Below are positions 52,115-61,327 of a stretch of 64,000 bases of DNA, one piece after another. Every line of letters begins with the position of its first letter. Position 1 is the first letter of the stretch. Made by a program: the position numbers and the translations under genes. This DNA is from an uncultured Alphaproteobacteria bacterium (lineage in GTDB: Bacteria; Pseudomonadota; Alphaproteobacteria; Rhodobacterales; Rhodobacteraceae). The stretch is taken from the NCBI GenBank assembly GCA_902556405.1, contig CACDWF010000003.1, positions 89,198 through 153,197 of the forward strand, written 5' to 3'. Below the pieces are notes generated by a model that saw only the letters and a list, made by a program, of their open reading frames with translations, ran no database searches and was not told the DNA's origin.

Positions 52115-52156
52115 AAATTGAAAAATTGTGATAATAAAACATCGAAACAACAAAAA

Positions 52157-52543
52157 ATGAAAACTATCGAAAACCACCTAAGTATACACTCAAATGCGCT
52201 AAATTTAAGAGGAAAACGTAATAAAATACTTGCATCAAACATCGCTAATGCTGCTACTCCGCATTTTAAGGCTCGTGACATAGATTTCGATAGCGAAATG
52301 CGAAAAAAGGAAAAAATTGGTAGTATTTCAGTAAATCATGAGAAGCATTTTCCTCTTCTTACTAAGGTCAGACCAAATGATGTTATGTTTAGAGAGCCAC
52401 TTAATCCCTCTCTGGACGGCAATACGGTGGAAATGGCAGTAGAACAGATGGAATTCTCAGAGAACGTTGTTAGATATCAAACGACCTTACAGTTTTTGAC
52501 CAATAAAATATCAGGCCTTATGTCTGCAATAAAGGGTGAATAA
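52157..52543 (+). CDS. flgB: Flagellar proximal rod protein FlgB
   Basis: 128-aa proximal rod subunit. It has the axial-protein pattern SNIANAATPHFKARDIDFD, then NTVEMAVEQMEFSENVVRYQ and TLQFLTNKISGLMSAIKG at the C-terminus. ATG at 52157 (MKTIENHLSIHSNAL) gives standard length; the longer frame from TTG would start inside the promoter. The stop overlaps the flgC start by one base (TAATG). Confidence 0.94.
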   Translation: MKTIENHLSIHSNALNLRGKRNKILASNIANAATPHFKARDIDFDSEMRKKEKIGSISVNHEKHFPLLTKVRPNDVMFREPLNPSLDGNTVEMAVEQMEFSENVVRYQTTLQFLTNKISGLMSAIKGE

Positions 52544-52959
52544 TGAGTTCTGTAAAAAATATATTTGATGTTTCTGGAAGAGCTATGGCTGCTCAAATGA
52601 TCCGGCTGAACACTGTAGCTAGTAATTTAGCTAATTCAAATAATATATCTAGCACTAGCGAAGGAGCTTACCGACCATTAAAGCCGATTTTCAAAACAGT
52701 TTATTCCGACAAACTGCAAGATAATGGAATTGCTACGGTTGATGCGGTTAATGTGAGAGAGCTTAATCGAGAACCAGAGAAAATTTATATGCCTGATCAT
52801 CCAAAAGCAAATGAGGATGGCTATGTATTTAATGCAGCAGTCAACATAGAGGAAGAAATGGTAGAGATGCTTGAAGCAAGTCGTCAATACCAAAACAATA
52901 TTGAAGTTATATCAACTTTAAGAGCTTTAATGGTAAGAACGATCAATTTAGGAAAGTAA
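52543..52959 (+). CDS. flgC: Flagellar proximal rod protein FlgC
   Basis: 138-aa rod subunit: MAAQMIRLNTVASNLANSNN at the N-terminus, YMPDHPKANEDGYVFNAAVN in the middle and ASRQYQNNIEVISTLRALMV at the C-terminus, all standard FlgC blocks. Translationally coupled to flgB and followed by flgD. Confidence 0.95.
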   Translation: MSSVKNIFDVSGRAMAAQMIRLNTVASNLANSNNISSTSEGAYRPLKPIFKTVYSDKLQDNGIATVDAVNVRELNREPEKIYMPDHPKANEDGYVFNAAVNIEEEMVEMLEASRQYQNNIEVISTLRALMVRTINLGK

Positions 52960-52974
52960 TTTTGGAGTACGAAT

Positions 52975-53667
52975 ATGTCTAGTATAGAAAGTAGCAATCA
53001 ATCCCTTAACAATATTTTAGATAAAATTGGTGTGCGATCGCCTGAAGATGCCCCCAACAAAAGAAAAAACAGTCTTGGGCAAGAGGACTTTCTAAAATTA
53101 ATGACTACTCAACTTCAAAATCAGGACCCCTTCGCACCGATGGAAAATGGCGAATTCATAGCGCAGATGGCACAGTTTTCAACGGTAACTGGAATAACGG
53201 AGATGGGTCAAACCCTTAAGGGTTTATCAGATAAGTTAAATGAGTTCAGAATCGCTACCGCGTCTGATCTATTAGGCAATTCGGTCCTTGTACCGGGTAA
53301 CTTTGTAAGGCCTAACAAAGAAGGTGAGATACATGGCATAATTGACCTCCCAAGTGCTTCGAGTGAAACATCGGTTTCATTCTTTGATAGCTCAGGCGAG
53401 CTTGTCCATTCAGCGGAATTGGGTGCTCACAGTCGAGGTTTGGTTGGCTTTGAATGGTTAAATATTCCTAAAGAAATAGTTGAAAAGGATGAACCACTGA
53501 GAGTTGAAGCTTACATTAATACTGGCAAAGGTTCAGAGGGTTTGACTCCTTCAGTTTTTTCTGAAGTAATCGCTGCTTCATTAAATGCTAAAGGTCAAGG
53601 CGTAACTATCGACGTAAAAGATTTTGGTGAAATGGCCGCGGCAGATGTCATCAAGTTTAGAAATTAA
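52975..53667 (+). CDS. flgD: Hook capping protein FlgD
   Basis: Scaffold that caps the growing hook. 230 aa with the conserved N-terminal [20 protein letters not shown] and [19 protein letters not shown], then a Tudor/Fn3-like C-terminal half ([35 protein letters not shown]). Ribosome site GGAG before the ATG. Slightly longer than in E. coli but normal in layout. Confidence 0.94.
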   Translation: MSSIESSNQSLNNILDKIGVRSPEDAPNKRKNSLGQEDFLKLMTTQLQNQDPFAPMENGEFIAQMAQFSTVTGITEMGQTLKGLSDKLNEFRIATASDLLGNSVLVPGNFVRPNKEGEIHGIIDLPSASSETSVSFFDSSGELVHSAELGAHSRGLVGFEWLNIPKEIVEKDEPLRVEAYINTGKGSEGLTPSVFSEVIAASLNAKGQGVTIDVKDFGEMAAADVIKFRN

Positions 53668-53701
53668 TCAAAAATATTGAGTTAAGTAAACGGAGTAAAA
53701 A

Positions 53702-56700
53702 ATGTCATTCTATACAGCATTAACAGGACTGAACGGAGCACAATCAGATATATCAGCAACATCAAATAACATTGCAAACGTTGGTACTACTGGTTTCAAG
53801 AGAAGTAGAGCAGAATTTGGTGATATTTTTGCTACGTCACCCCTTCAAAACTCTTCATCATCAATTGGTTCTGGTACGATTTTGAAAGGCATCAAACAAC
53901 AGTTTACACAGGGAAACATTTCTTCATCATTGAACGCTCTTGACCTTGCTATTTCTGGTCAGGGGTTTTTTGCACTTAAGCCCTCACTTACTTCAGCTCA
54001 AACAGTGTACACAAGAAACGGATCGCTTAATGTAAACAACGACAGATACGTTGTCGACTCAGCTGGTCAATATCTACTCGTTTATCCTGTTAACGAAGAC
54101 GGGTCGGTAACTGCTAAAGATTTGATTTCTGCTCTACCCTTACAGCTTCCAGTTACTTCAGGTGATCCGAAAGCAACGTCAAATATTGATCTTGGGGTTA
54201 ACGTCCCTGCTGCTGCTGCTGTTGTTCCAGATCAGCCTCAATTTGCGGACGGATACACATTTGACCCAAATAATCCTGAAACCTTCACCAACTCAACATC
54301 TATAACGATATTTGATGACTTGGGTAACCCGACTATTGCAACGATGTTCTTCATAAAAACACAAAATGCGTCAGCTACCGATCCTACAAATAAATTTGAT
54401 ACCCGACTGGTGATAAACGACACAATTATTGAACCAGACTTGGTTAGTGCCGTGGATGATGCGGGGAAACAGATCTTCATTGATGAGTTTGGTGCACAAA
54501 CAACTACAGTTCCAGATGATAACTACTTCCTAGAAGGTAAGGGCTCCCCATTATATAAATTGGACGATCTTAAGACCCAAGTGCCTTCGACGGCAGCCAG
54601 TATTCAGGGCGAACTGACGGCTTTTGATTTTGGTGAAGAAGGGGACAAGCTTGTTGAAATAGTAACTGATCCCTTACTGTTTAACGCTACAGTTGAATCG
54701 GGAAAACTCACTGATAGTGATATTTATTGGGGCAAGAACTTTCTTACACTTAATGTAGATAGTGCTGACCAACCTGTAAATATCGATATAAGGCCAGGCA
54801 AGTATAATGCTTCTCAATTGGCTGACGAAGTGGAACGAGCGATTAACGAGGCTTATGGTGATGACAAGAAAATACAGATAATTAGAAACGTCGATGATGA
54901 GATAAATATCGACCTATCGAAACTTAACGCAGATGGCTCTACATCCTCGCTAGATGCAGCCATAAGTGTTGACTTATTAACCGATAGTTACGTTACATCG
55001 CAACAAGTAAATGGCGCGAACAGAATAAATCTAACAGGAGCCTCACCTGACTTTACAAGAGATGAATTTCTTGCCCATGTGCAGGCAAGAGTTAATGAAG
55101 CTCTAAATTCGTACGCTGATGATGCGACACAAAAAGCTGCGTTAGGCATTGAAAAACTTCAATTCACCAGAGCTAGTGGAACAACGATTGATACTATATA
55201 TGAAACAAATGACGTAATAAAATTTACTCACACTTCAAATTCGTACGATACAGTTAACGATCCGCTCCCAGCAACACCCCTTGCTACTAGCGTGCAAGAT
55301 AAATTTCTTGTTTATTCTTATTTTGACAACAAACCAAATTTGAGCGTCTTCGATGGACAAAAGTATCTTGCGGCAAATCCTGCAGACGTTCCTGATGCCA
55401 ACGGCACTGGTACTAATCCTGATGGACACAAAATCAAATACTCAACAACTGAAAATACACTTAGGATATATTTTGATGCATTAGACCCTACAGCAGGCAA
55501 TCAAATCTTTGCTGCAAACGGCAAAATAAGACTGAGTGGTAATTTTGATGCAACCGAAGCTGCTTCCGCAGCATACCTAAATGGTAGAGAATTTACTATT
55601 TCTAGCGTTCAATATAGTGCCGCTACTAATCCTACTAGCGGTTACATTCAAATAAATACTACTGGTTTAGGATTTCCCGATCAGGATTTTAATATAGCTG
55701 CGACTACCGCGGGCAACAATGGTAACCTTCAAGTACTCTACAGTCCGTCTACAAACGTGGAAGCATTTTTTGAGGGGGCACAAAATGTCTATGACGGTGC
55801 TCCGGTTAACTTCGCCAGTAAAAAAATAGTGATTCGTGAAACTGGCACAGCAAAACAACAATACCCTGGCACATTGGCAGCTGCGGGAGCATTTTCTGGT
55901 TTTAATGCTGAATACGTTGATGCTGATGCCGCAAATAACATTGATGGTACTCTTGCTGATCTAGGACTTAACAATTATGCAAAAGCAACTAATGAAGATA
56001 CTCAGTGGGTCGATGAGCTAAACCCTCCGGTGAAAGTAACATATGATGAAATAAATCAAAGACTTCAATTTACCGTAGATAGAACCGTATTAGGTACTGG
56101 GACGGATAGTAATTTCAATTCTTTTAAAATTTATGGCAAAAGTACAGCAACAGACACTAACAACTTGGGTCTGGTTTCTAAAGATGACGCCCCAGACACT
56201 TTAATAAGAGGTGGAGAAATTCTTTCAGGGGAAAGCTTTGTCGCTGATGGTGAAGAAATTCAATTAAACGACAAACGCTATGGAATTAGTGTAGAGTATA
56301 ATAGTGATAAGAAATCCTTTAAGCTTTCAAGCGGTACGACGGGCGAACAAATTGCAGCGCAAGGTGCGCTCGGAGTAACTGAAGCCCAAAAAGCTTCTAA
56401 TATTCAAGTGGGGAGATACGCACTTGATGCTACTGGTTCAGCGGTTGATACACAAAATTATTTTTCTGGTGACAATAATCTTCTGGGTGTTGGCGCCACT
56501 AAAACCGAAGCCGAATTTACTGCTGGCAAGGGTCTATCGGCTACGCCTGCGATAGCTGTTGGAGCAACTGCGACAGAACCCCTCAACGAAGTCTTTAGGT
56601 TATCAACTGCTAATGGAGAAAATATTTTTAACGTATCAGTTAACGGAATTAGTGGCGTCATTACTATACCTCCAGGTTTTTATGTAGGCTCGACACTTGC

Positions 56701-57559
56701 AGAGGCTCTAGAGAGCAAAATAAACCAGATTATGGATCCACTGACCGGCGAAACAGTGGGAGGAGTAACAGCAAAATATAACGCATCCCTTAATAGTTTT
56801 GAATTCACTACAGGCACTACTGGAGACTCTTCCACTATTAAAGTAAAAGGATCTTCTAGACTAGGGCTTGATGACGTACCCCTAGGGGTCGGTACTATTC
56901 CAAACATCTTTAACCTCGTTCAAGCTACAAATGCAGACGGAGTAGCCTTGTTTGTAAACGCGGACGGTGAAGTTGTTGAAACCCCGCCTGAAAATATGGT
57001 TGAGGGATACTATCCACTCTATATCGATGAAGGCGAGTTGACTTTTGATAAAACTGGTAAACTCATTAATCCTAAACAAGATGTTCATTATGAGAAGCAG
57101 GAAGAAGGCTTTTCTATAGCATTGGATATAGACTTTGGATCTTCTACCCAGTTCGCTCAACCTTTCTCTGTATTGAGTGTGAATCAAGACGGTTTTACTT
57201 CCGGTAGATTGGACGGATTAGAAATTGATGCGTCAGGAACGATAAGAGCAAACTATACAAATGGCCAGAATAACCCACTTGGAAAAATAGTTGTTGCAAA
57301 CTTCAACAACCAAAATGGTCTGAAGCAAATTGGTAACGCCACTTATGTTGAAACAGCTGTTTCTGGTACGGCACAGGTTGGGGAAGCCGGAGCTGAGGGA
57401 TTTGGAAATATATTGTCTGGTTCACTTGAGCGTTCTAATGTGGATATCACCGAGGAACTAGTTAACCTCATCACCGCTCAACGAAACTTCCAAGCATCGG
57501 CAAAGGCCATTGAAACGACAACAACATTGACACAAACCATAATTAATATCAGAGGTTAA
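53702..57559 (+). CDS. flgE: Flagellar hook protein FlgE, oversized
   Basis: Forms the flexible hook. 1285 aa, about three times the common 400-420 aa. Termini are canonical: MSFYTALTGLNGAQSDISAT, SNNIANVGTTGFKRSRAEFG, LDLAISGQGFFAL at the N-side and FGNILSGSLERSNVDITEEL, NLITAQRNFQASAKAI at the C-side. The extra length lies in surface domains (about residues 300-1080). These contain at least two flagellin-IN-like beta units (around VNIDIRPGKYNASQLADEVE and ISGVITIPPGFYVGSTLAEA). No frameshift is seen. Follows flgD by 34 bp with GGAG ribosome site. Confidence 0.93.
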   Translation: MSFYTALTGLNGAQSDISATSNNIANVGTTGFKRSRAEFGDIFATSPLQNSSSSIGSGTILKGIKQQFTQGNISSSLNALDLAISGQGFFALKPSLTSAQTVYTRNGSLNVNNDRYVVDSAGQYLLVYPVNEDGSVTAKDLISALPLQLPVTSGDPKATSNIDLGVNVPAAAAVVPDQPQFADGYTFDPNNPETFTNSTSITIFDDLGNPTIATMFFIKTQNASATDPTNKFDTRLVINDTIIEPDLVSAVDDAGKQIFIDEFGAQTTTVPDDNYFLEGKGSPLYKLDDLKTQVPSTAASIQGELTAFDFGEEGDKLVEIVTDPLLFNATVESGKLTDSDIYWGKNFLTLNVDSADQPVNIDIRPGKYNASQLADEVERAINEAYGDDKKIQIIRNVDDEINIDLSKLNADGSTSSLDAAISVDLLTDSYVTSQQVNGANRINLTGASPDFTRDEFLAHVQARVNEALNSYADDATQKAALGIEKLQFTRASGTTIDTIYETNDVIKFTHTSNSYDTVNDPLPATPLATSVQDKFLVYSYFDNKPNLSVFDGQKYLAANPADVPDANGTGTNPDGHKIKYSTTENTLRIYFDALDPTAGNQIFAANGKIRLSGNFDATEAASAAYLNGREFTISSVQYSAATNPTSGYIQINTTGLGFPDQDFNIAATTAGNNGNLQVLYSPSTNVEAFFEGAQNVYDGAPVNFASKKIVIRETGTAKQQYPGTLAAAGAFSGFNAEYVDADAANNIDGTLADLGLNNYAKATNEDTQWVDELNPPVKVTYDEINQRLQFTVDRTVLGTGTDSNFNSFKIYGKSTATDTNNLGLVSKDDAPDTLIRGGEILSGESFVADGEEIQLNDKRYGISVEYNSDKKSFKLSSGTTGEQIAAQGALGVTEAQKASNIQVGRYALDATGSAVDTQNYFSGDNNLLGVGATKTEAEFTAGKGLSATPAIAVGATATEPLNEVFRLSTANGENIFNVSVNGISGVITIPPGFYVGSTLAEALESKINQIMDPLTGETVGGVTAKYNASLNSFEFTTGTTGDSSTIKVKGSSRLGLDDVPLGVGTIPNIFNLVQATNADGVALFVNADGEVVETPPENMVEGYYPLYIDEGELTFDKTGKLINPKQDVHYEKQEEGFSIALDIDFGSSTQFAQPFSVLSVNQDGFTSGRLDGLEIDASGTIRANYTNGQNNPLGKIVVANFNNQNGLKQIGNATYVETAVSGTAQVGEAGAEGFGNILSGSLERSNVDITEELVNLITAQRNFQASAKAIETTTTLTQTIINIRG

Positions 57560-57581
57560 TTACCAACAGGGAGCATAACTT

Positions 57582-58343
57582 ATGGATAAGATGATACATA
57601 CAGCGCTCAATACGCTGAAAAACTTATCAGCGAATAGATCCGTTAGAGCACAGAATATGTCTAACCTCAATGTACCTGGACACCGGAAGGACTTAAATAC
57701 TAATTTCACCTCAGGTTTTCTACATCAAGCGAAACAATTCGACACCAGAGTATTTGCAATACATGACGGTGGAAATGGGTTTTCAAATAAGCAAGGGCAA
57801 CTTAATCCAACGGGACAAGAAACAGATATAGCGATAAACGGTCCTGGATTTTTTATTGTTCAACCAAAAAGTGGAGATCCAGCCTTATCACGAAGAGGTG
57901 ATTTTTCTGTTTCTAGTACTGGTATTTTGGTTGATGGAGCTGGCTCAAAGGTACTAGATAACGGTGGGGCCCCTTTAGAGATCCCTGGAAACAAAAAACT
58001 AATAGTTGCTGAAAATGGTGATGTTTTTATTGAGCCTCTCAACGGTGCAGACGGAGAAAGGCAACTTATAGGTACTATTGGTACAAGCCTGGGAGGCTCT
58101 AAAGAAGACCCCTTAGTAAAAAGTCTAGATGGTCACCTGCGCCTTGCAAGTGGTGGTGTCCCCGATGCGGATAATGCGGCTGTACTTTCTCAAGGCTTTC
58201 TTGAAAGCAGTAATATAGACGCGGTAAGCGAGCTGATCGGAACGATGGAAGATCAACGCCAATTTGAAATAAATATAAAACTTATATCATTATCCAAAGA
58301 GATAGATGAAGGTGGTTCAAATCTAATGAAGCTACCTAGCTAG
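57582..58343 (+). CDS. flgF: Flagellar rod protein FlgF
   Basis: 253-aa rod protein. The N-terminal helix AQNMSNLNVPGHRKDLNTNF is a divergent form of the axial SNNIANxxTxGYK motif. TDIAINGPGFFIVQP, LSRRGDFSVSSTG and the C-terminal LSQGFLESSNIDAVSELIGT/MEDQRQFEINIKL are typical. It follows flgE by 22 bp with GGGAG ribosome site, and is followed by a separate sigma-54 promoter for flgG. Confidence 0.9.
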   Translation: MDKMIHTALNTLKNLSANRSVRAQNMSNLNVPGHRKDLNTNFTSGFLHQAKQFDTRVFAIHDGGNGFSNKQGQLNPTGQETDIAINGPGFFIVQPKSGDPALSRRGDFSVSSTGILVDGAGSKVLDNGGAPLEIPGNKKLIVAENGDVFIEPLNGADGERQLIGTIGTSLGGSKEDPLVKSLDGHLRLASGGVPDADNAAVLSQGFLESSNIDAVSELIGTMEDQRQFEINIKLISLSKEIDEGGSNLMKLPS

Positions 58344-58348
58344 TAGAT

Positions 58349-58365
58349 TTGGCACAGCTCTTGCT
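58349..58365 (+). promoter_or_regulatory. Sigma-54 promoter of flgGHIJK
   Basis: TTGGCACAGCTCTTGCT is a near-perfect RpoN site: TTGGCAC at -24, TTGCT at -12, ten bases between GG and GC. It begins six bases after the flgF stop, with the start expected near 58376 and flgG at 58401. Confidence 0.88.
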
Positions 58366-58400
58366 ATGAATATAGGGAGTATTCATCAAGGAGAGTAAAA

Positions 58401-59189
58401 ATGTCAAGTAGCGCGATGCACGTGGCCAAAACTGGCCTAAATTCCCAACAAACGAAGATGCAGGTTATTGCGAACAATCTCGCTAACGTCAACACCACTG
58501 GATTCAAAAAGGATAGAGTAAACTTCGAGTCATTACTTTATCAAATACAAAGAAGTAGTGGAGAGCAAACATCTGCGGATACTGACTTAGCATCAGCTTT
58601 TGCCGTGGGTACGGGAGTACGAATTGTAAACACCCAAAAGATTTATACCCAAGGAAGCCTAGTAAATACAGACAATGCATTAGACCTAGCTATTGATGGA
58701 AGCGGCTTTTTTCAAGTTCTTCTTCCAGATGGTCGAGTTGGGTTTACCCGGAACGGTTCCTTTTCTAGAAATGCCGAGGGCACATTAGTCACACCGAGTG
58801 GATTCACACTTCAGCCTGAAATTGCTATACCAGAAGGCGTAACCGAAATAAATGTATCAGCGGATGGGCTCGTTAGCGTTCAAATTGCTGGAGAAGCGGA
58901 AGCAGCAGAAGTTGGCCAGCTAACTTTAGCTAACTTCGCAAATCCATCTGGCCTACAACCCATAGGAGAAAATTTTGCTGTTGAAACCCCAGCATCTGGT
59001 GCCCCAGCAATTGGAAATCCTTTTGGGGAAGGCTTCGGTAAACTCATTCAAGGTTCGCTTGAAGCCTCAAATATAAATGTTGTTCAAGAGCTTGTCGATA
59101 TGATTGAAACGCAAAGGGCATACGAAGTAAGCTCGAAATCAATTTCAGCTGTCGATGAAATGATGCGTTTTGTATCTAACAATCTTTAA
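58401..59189 (+). CDS. flgG: Flagellar distal rod protein FlgG
   Basis: 262-aa distal rod subunit. N-terminal SSAMHVAKTGLNSQQTKMQV and IANNLANVNTTGFKKDRVNF, then LDLAIDGSGFFQVLLPDGRV, FTRNGSFSRNAEGTLV and the C-terminal GSLEASNINVVQELVDMIET and QRAYEVSSKSISAVDEMM are canonical FlgG. Ribosome site AAGGAGAG. Heads the sigma-54-driven flgGHIJK unit. Confidence 0.96.
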   Translation: MSSSAMHVAKTGLNSQQTKMQVIANNLANVNTTGFKKDRVNFESLLYQIQRSSGEQTSADTDLASAFAVGTGVRIVNTQKIYTQGSLVNTDNALDLAIDGSGFFQVLLPDGRVGFTRNGSFSRNAEGTLVTPSGFTLQPEIAIPEGVTEINVSADGLVSVQIAGEAEAAEVGQLTLANFANPSGLQPIGENFAVETPASGAPAIGNPFGEGFGKLIQGSLEASNINVVQELVDMIETQRAYEVSSKSISAVDEMMRFVSNNL

Positions 59190-59200
59190 TCGGAAAATAA

Positions 59201-59884
59201 ATGATGCTTATAAGAAAATCTCCACATAAAAATCTAATCTTGACTACTATCTGGATTTCTCTCATTACAGGGTGCTCCACACAGATCGAAGAAAGAGCTT
59301 CCATAGATTTCGAGCCCATAATGCCAAGTGAGTCAAAGATTGCTAAAAAAGACAAATATGGGTCTATTTATAGTAATAGCCAGCAAGGTCTTTTTGCCAC
59401 GGATCGACGAGCATCTAAGGTTGGCGATATATTAACAGTTGCACTATCAGAAAATTTTAGTGCTTCAAAATCCCAATCAGCCAAAAGTGCTAAAAAAGGT
59501 GCTACTAAATTTGACTTTCCAAACATTATGACAGCTGGTGCTGATGACGGGCTGTTTGATAGCAGCGCTGACCTATCTTTTGATGGATCAGGTTCAGCCG
59601 GACAGAACAATTCATTAAGAGGAGAGCTATCTGTCACGGTAACTAAAGTATTTTCTAATGGCAATATGGAGATTTTAGGTCAAAAGAAACTTACTTTAAA
59701 TAATGGCGATGAGTATATTCGATTAATAGGAGTAATCAGACCAGAGGATATTAGCAACCAAAATACTGTGCAATCGAGTAGGATAGCAAATGCGAAAATA
59801 TCTTATACTGGAGCTGGAGACATTGCCGATACAGCTAAGAAAGGCTGGCTCTCAAAGCTCATCGATACGGTCACACCACTATGA
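59201..59884 (+). CDS. flgH: Flagellar L-ring lipoprotein FlgH
   Basis: Outer-membrane L-ring subunit, 227 aa, with a lipoprotein signal peptide and lipobox LITGC near residue 25. Core motifs are [40 protein letters not shown] and [19 protein letters not shown]. Overlaps flgI by 4 bp (ATGA). Its presence shows a Gram-negative LP-ring bushing, around which FlgP/FlgT would assemble. Confidence 0.95.
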   Translation: MMLIRKSPHKNLILTTIWISLITGCSTQIEERASIDFEPIMPSESKIAKKDKYGSIYSNSQQGLFATDRRASKVGDILTVALSENFSASKSQSAKSAKKGATKFDFPNIMTAGADDGLFDSSADLSFDGSGSAGQNNSLRGELSVTVTKVFSNGNMEILGQKKLTLNNGDEYIRLIGVIRPEDISNQNTVQSSRIANAKISYTGAGDIADTAKKGWLSKLIDTVTPL

Positions 59885-61020
59885 TTGGTAAATTTATACT
59901 AAAGTTTCTGACTATACTTTTAATAAAAGTCTTTGCGTTAATTTCTCTTCCTGTAGGAGCAGATAGGTTGAAGGACTTAACGTCAATCGCTGGCGTGAGA
60001 ACTAATCAGCTTGTTGGATATGGAATAGTAGTCGGATTAGCAGGCACAGGTGACGGAAACATAGGCCTTACACTACAATCAATGCAATCAATGGTGTCAA
60101 GATTTGGATTAGCTACCGATGTAAAAGGCTTAGATGGAAAAAATACTGCAGCCGTGATGGTTACTGGAGAGCTAGCAGCTTTTGGAAAACCTGGACAGCA
60201 TATGAACGTTACAGTGTCAACATTGGGAAAAGCTAAGTCATTGAGAGGAGGTACTCTTTTGATGACCCCTCTCCTCGGCGCAGATGGAGAGACCTACGCT
60301 GTAGCACAAGGAAATCTTGTCGTTGGTGGTCTGGGTGTAGAAGGCGGCGACGGCTCATCCCTGACAGTTAACATTCCAACAGTGGGTAGAATACCCAGGG
60401 GAGCAACGATTGAAAAAATGGTTGATAATCCTTTCATTGGTTCCAGCAATGTGATTTTAAACTTGCATCAAGGAGATTTTAGTACAGCTCTCAGCATCTC
60501 TGAAGCCATAAACGATATATTCGGCGATAATGTAGCCGTTCCCTTAGACGCATCATCAATAAAGGTTAGATCTCCCAAAGATCCAAGTCAGAAGGTTGCA
60601 TTTGTAAGTCTTTTAGAAAACATAGAGGTAGAGCCCTCACGCCCGGCAGCAAAAGTTGTTGTCAACGCAAGAACGGGAACCATTGTAATAGGAGGCGATG
60701 TAAGAGTAACCCCTGCTGCGGTTACCCACGGCTCTTTGACGGTCAAAATCGATGAGAAAAAGAACGTTACCGCGACTGGTGGAGCTGTAGTTAATGAAAA
60801 CCAAGTTGTCACAACTCCTGGTGATGCTGTTGTAACTCCAGAAACTGATATAGAGGTTGAAGAGGAACCAGCTAAGGCGTTTGTCTTTGATCCTGGTGTC
60901 TCACTATCCACCATTGTTGATACGATCAATGCTGTTGGCGCGGGGGCCTCTGACTTAGTTGCAATACTTGAGGCATTAAGAGAATCTGGCGCTCTTAGAG
61001 CAGAGCTGATTATAATTTAG
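59881..61020 (+). CDS. flgI: Flagellar P-ring protein FlgI
   Basis: Periplasmic P-ring subunit, 379 aa, with a signal peptide. Core: [67 protein letters not shown] and the C-terminal [21 protein letters not shown] short acidic insertion (about residues 305-325, [20 protein letters not shown]) is present. Assembled with the help of FlgA. Confidence 0.96.
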   Translation: MIGKFILKFLTILLIKVFALISLPVGADRLKDLTSIAGVRTNQLVGYGIVVGLAGTGDGNIGLTLQSMQSMVSRFGLATDVKGLDGKNTAAVMVTGELAAFGKPGQHMNVTVSTLGKAKSLRGGTLLMTPLLGADGETYAVAQGNLVVGGLGVEGGDGSSLTVNIPTVGRIPRGATIEKMVDNPFIGSSNVILNLHQGDFSTALSISEAINDIFGDNVAVPLDASSIKVRSPKDPSQKVAFVSLLENIEVEPSRPAAKVVVNARTGTIVIGGDVRVTPAAVTHGSLTVKIDEKKNVTATGGAVVNENQVVTTPGDAVVTPETDIEVEEEPAKAFVFDPGVSLSTIVDTINAVGAGASDLVAILEALRESGALRAELIII

Positions 61021-61028
61021 GAGATAAT

Positions 61029-61322
61029 ATGAAAATAAAACCCTTAAATTATCAGATGGAAACAGGTTTTACGCTCTATCAAAAAAATAAAAACCAGGCA
61101 AACTTAGAGGGAATAGCAGAAGAATTTGAGGCTATGTTTCTCAACCAGATGCTAAAGCAGGCAAGGGATAGTAAACTTTCTGACGCCCTTTTTTCAAGTG
61201 ATGAGGAAGACAACTTTGGCACAATGTTGGACCAGGAGCGCTCAAGAAGCCTCGCTGTGAAACTTGATCTAGGTATTGCCGACGCACTCGTAAGACAATT
61301 TGATAAGAGTAAAAGTGAGTAA
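61029..61322 (+). CDS. flgJ: FlgJ-like rod-binding protein without muramidase domain
   Basis: 97 aa corresponding only to the N-terminal rod-binding domain: EGIAEEFEAMFLNQMLKQAR, DNFGTMLDQERSRSLAVKL and GIADALVRQF. The C-terminal peptidoglycan hydrolase domain of the enteric FlgJ is absent, as in many alphaproteobacteria, where a separate lytic enzyme does the job. Follows flgI by 8 bp. Confidence 0.9.
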   Translation: MKIKPLNYQMETGFTLYQKNKNQANLEGIAEEFEAMFLNQMLKQARDSKLSDALFSSDEEDNFGTMLDQERSRSLAVKLDLGIADALVRQFDKSKSE

Positions 61323-61327
61323 TCACC

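Noticed and set aside
52097..52156. 20-codon N-terminal extension of flgB from a TTG
   Set aside because: The TTG lies inside the sigma-54 promoter -12 element, upstream of the expected transcription start; FlgB family length fits the ATG at 52157.
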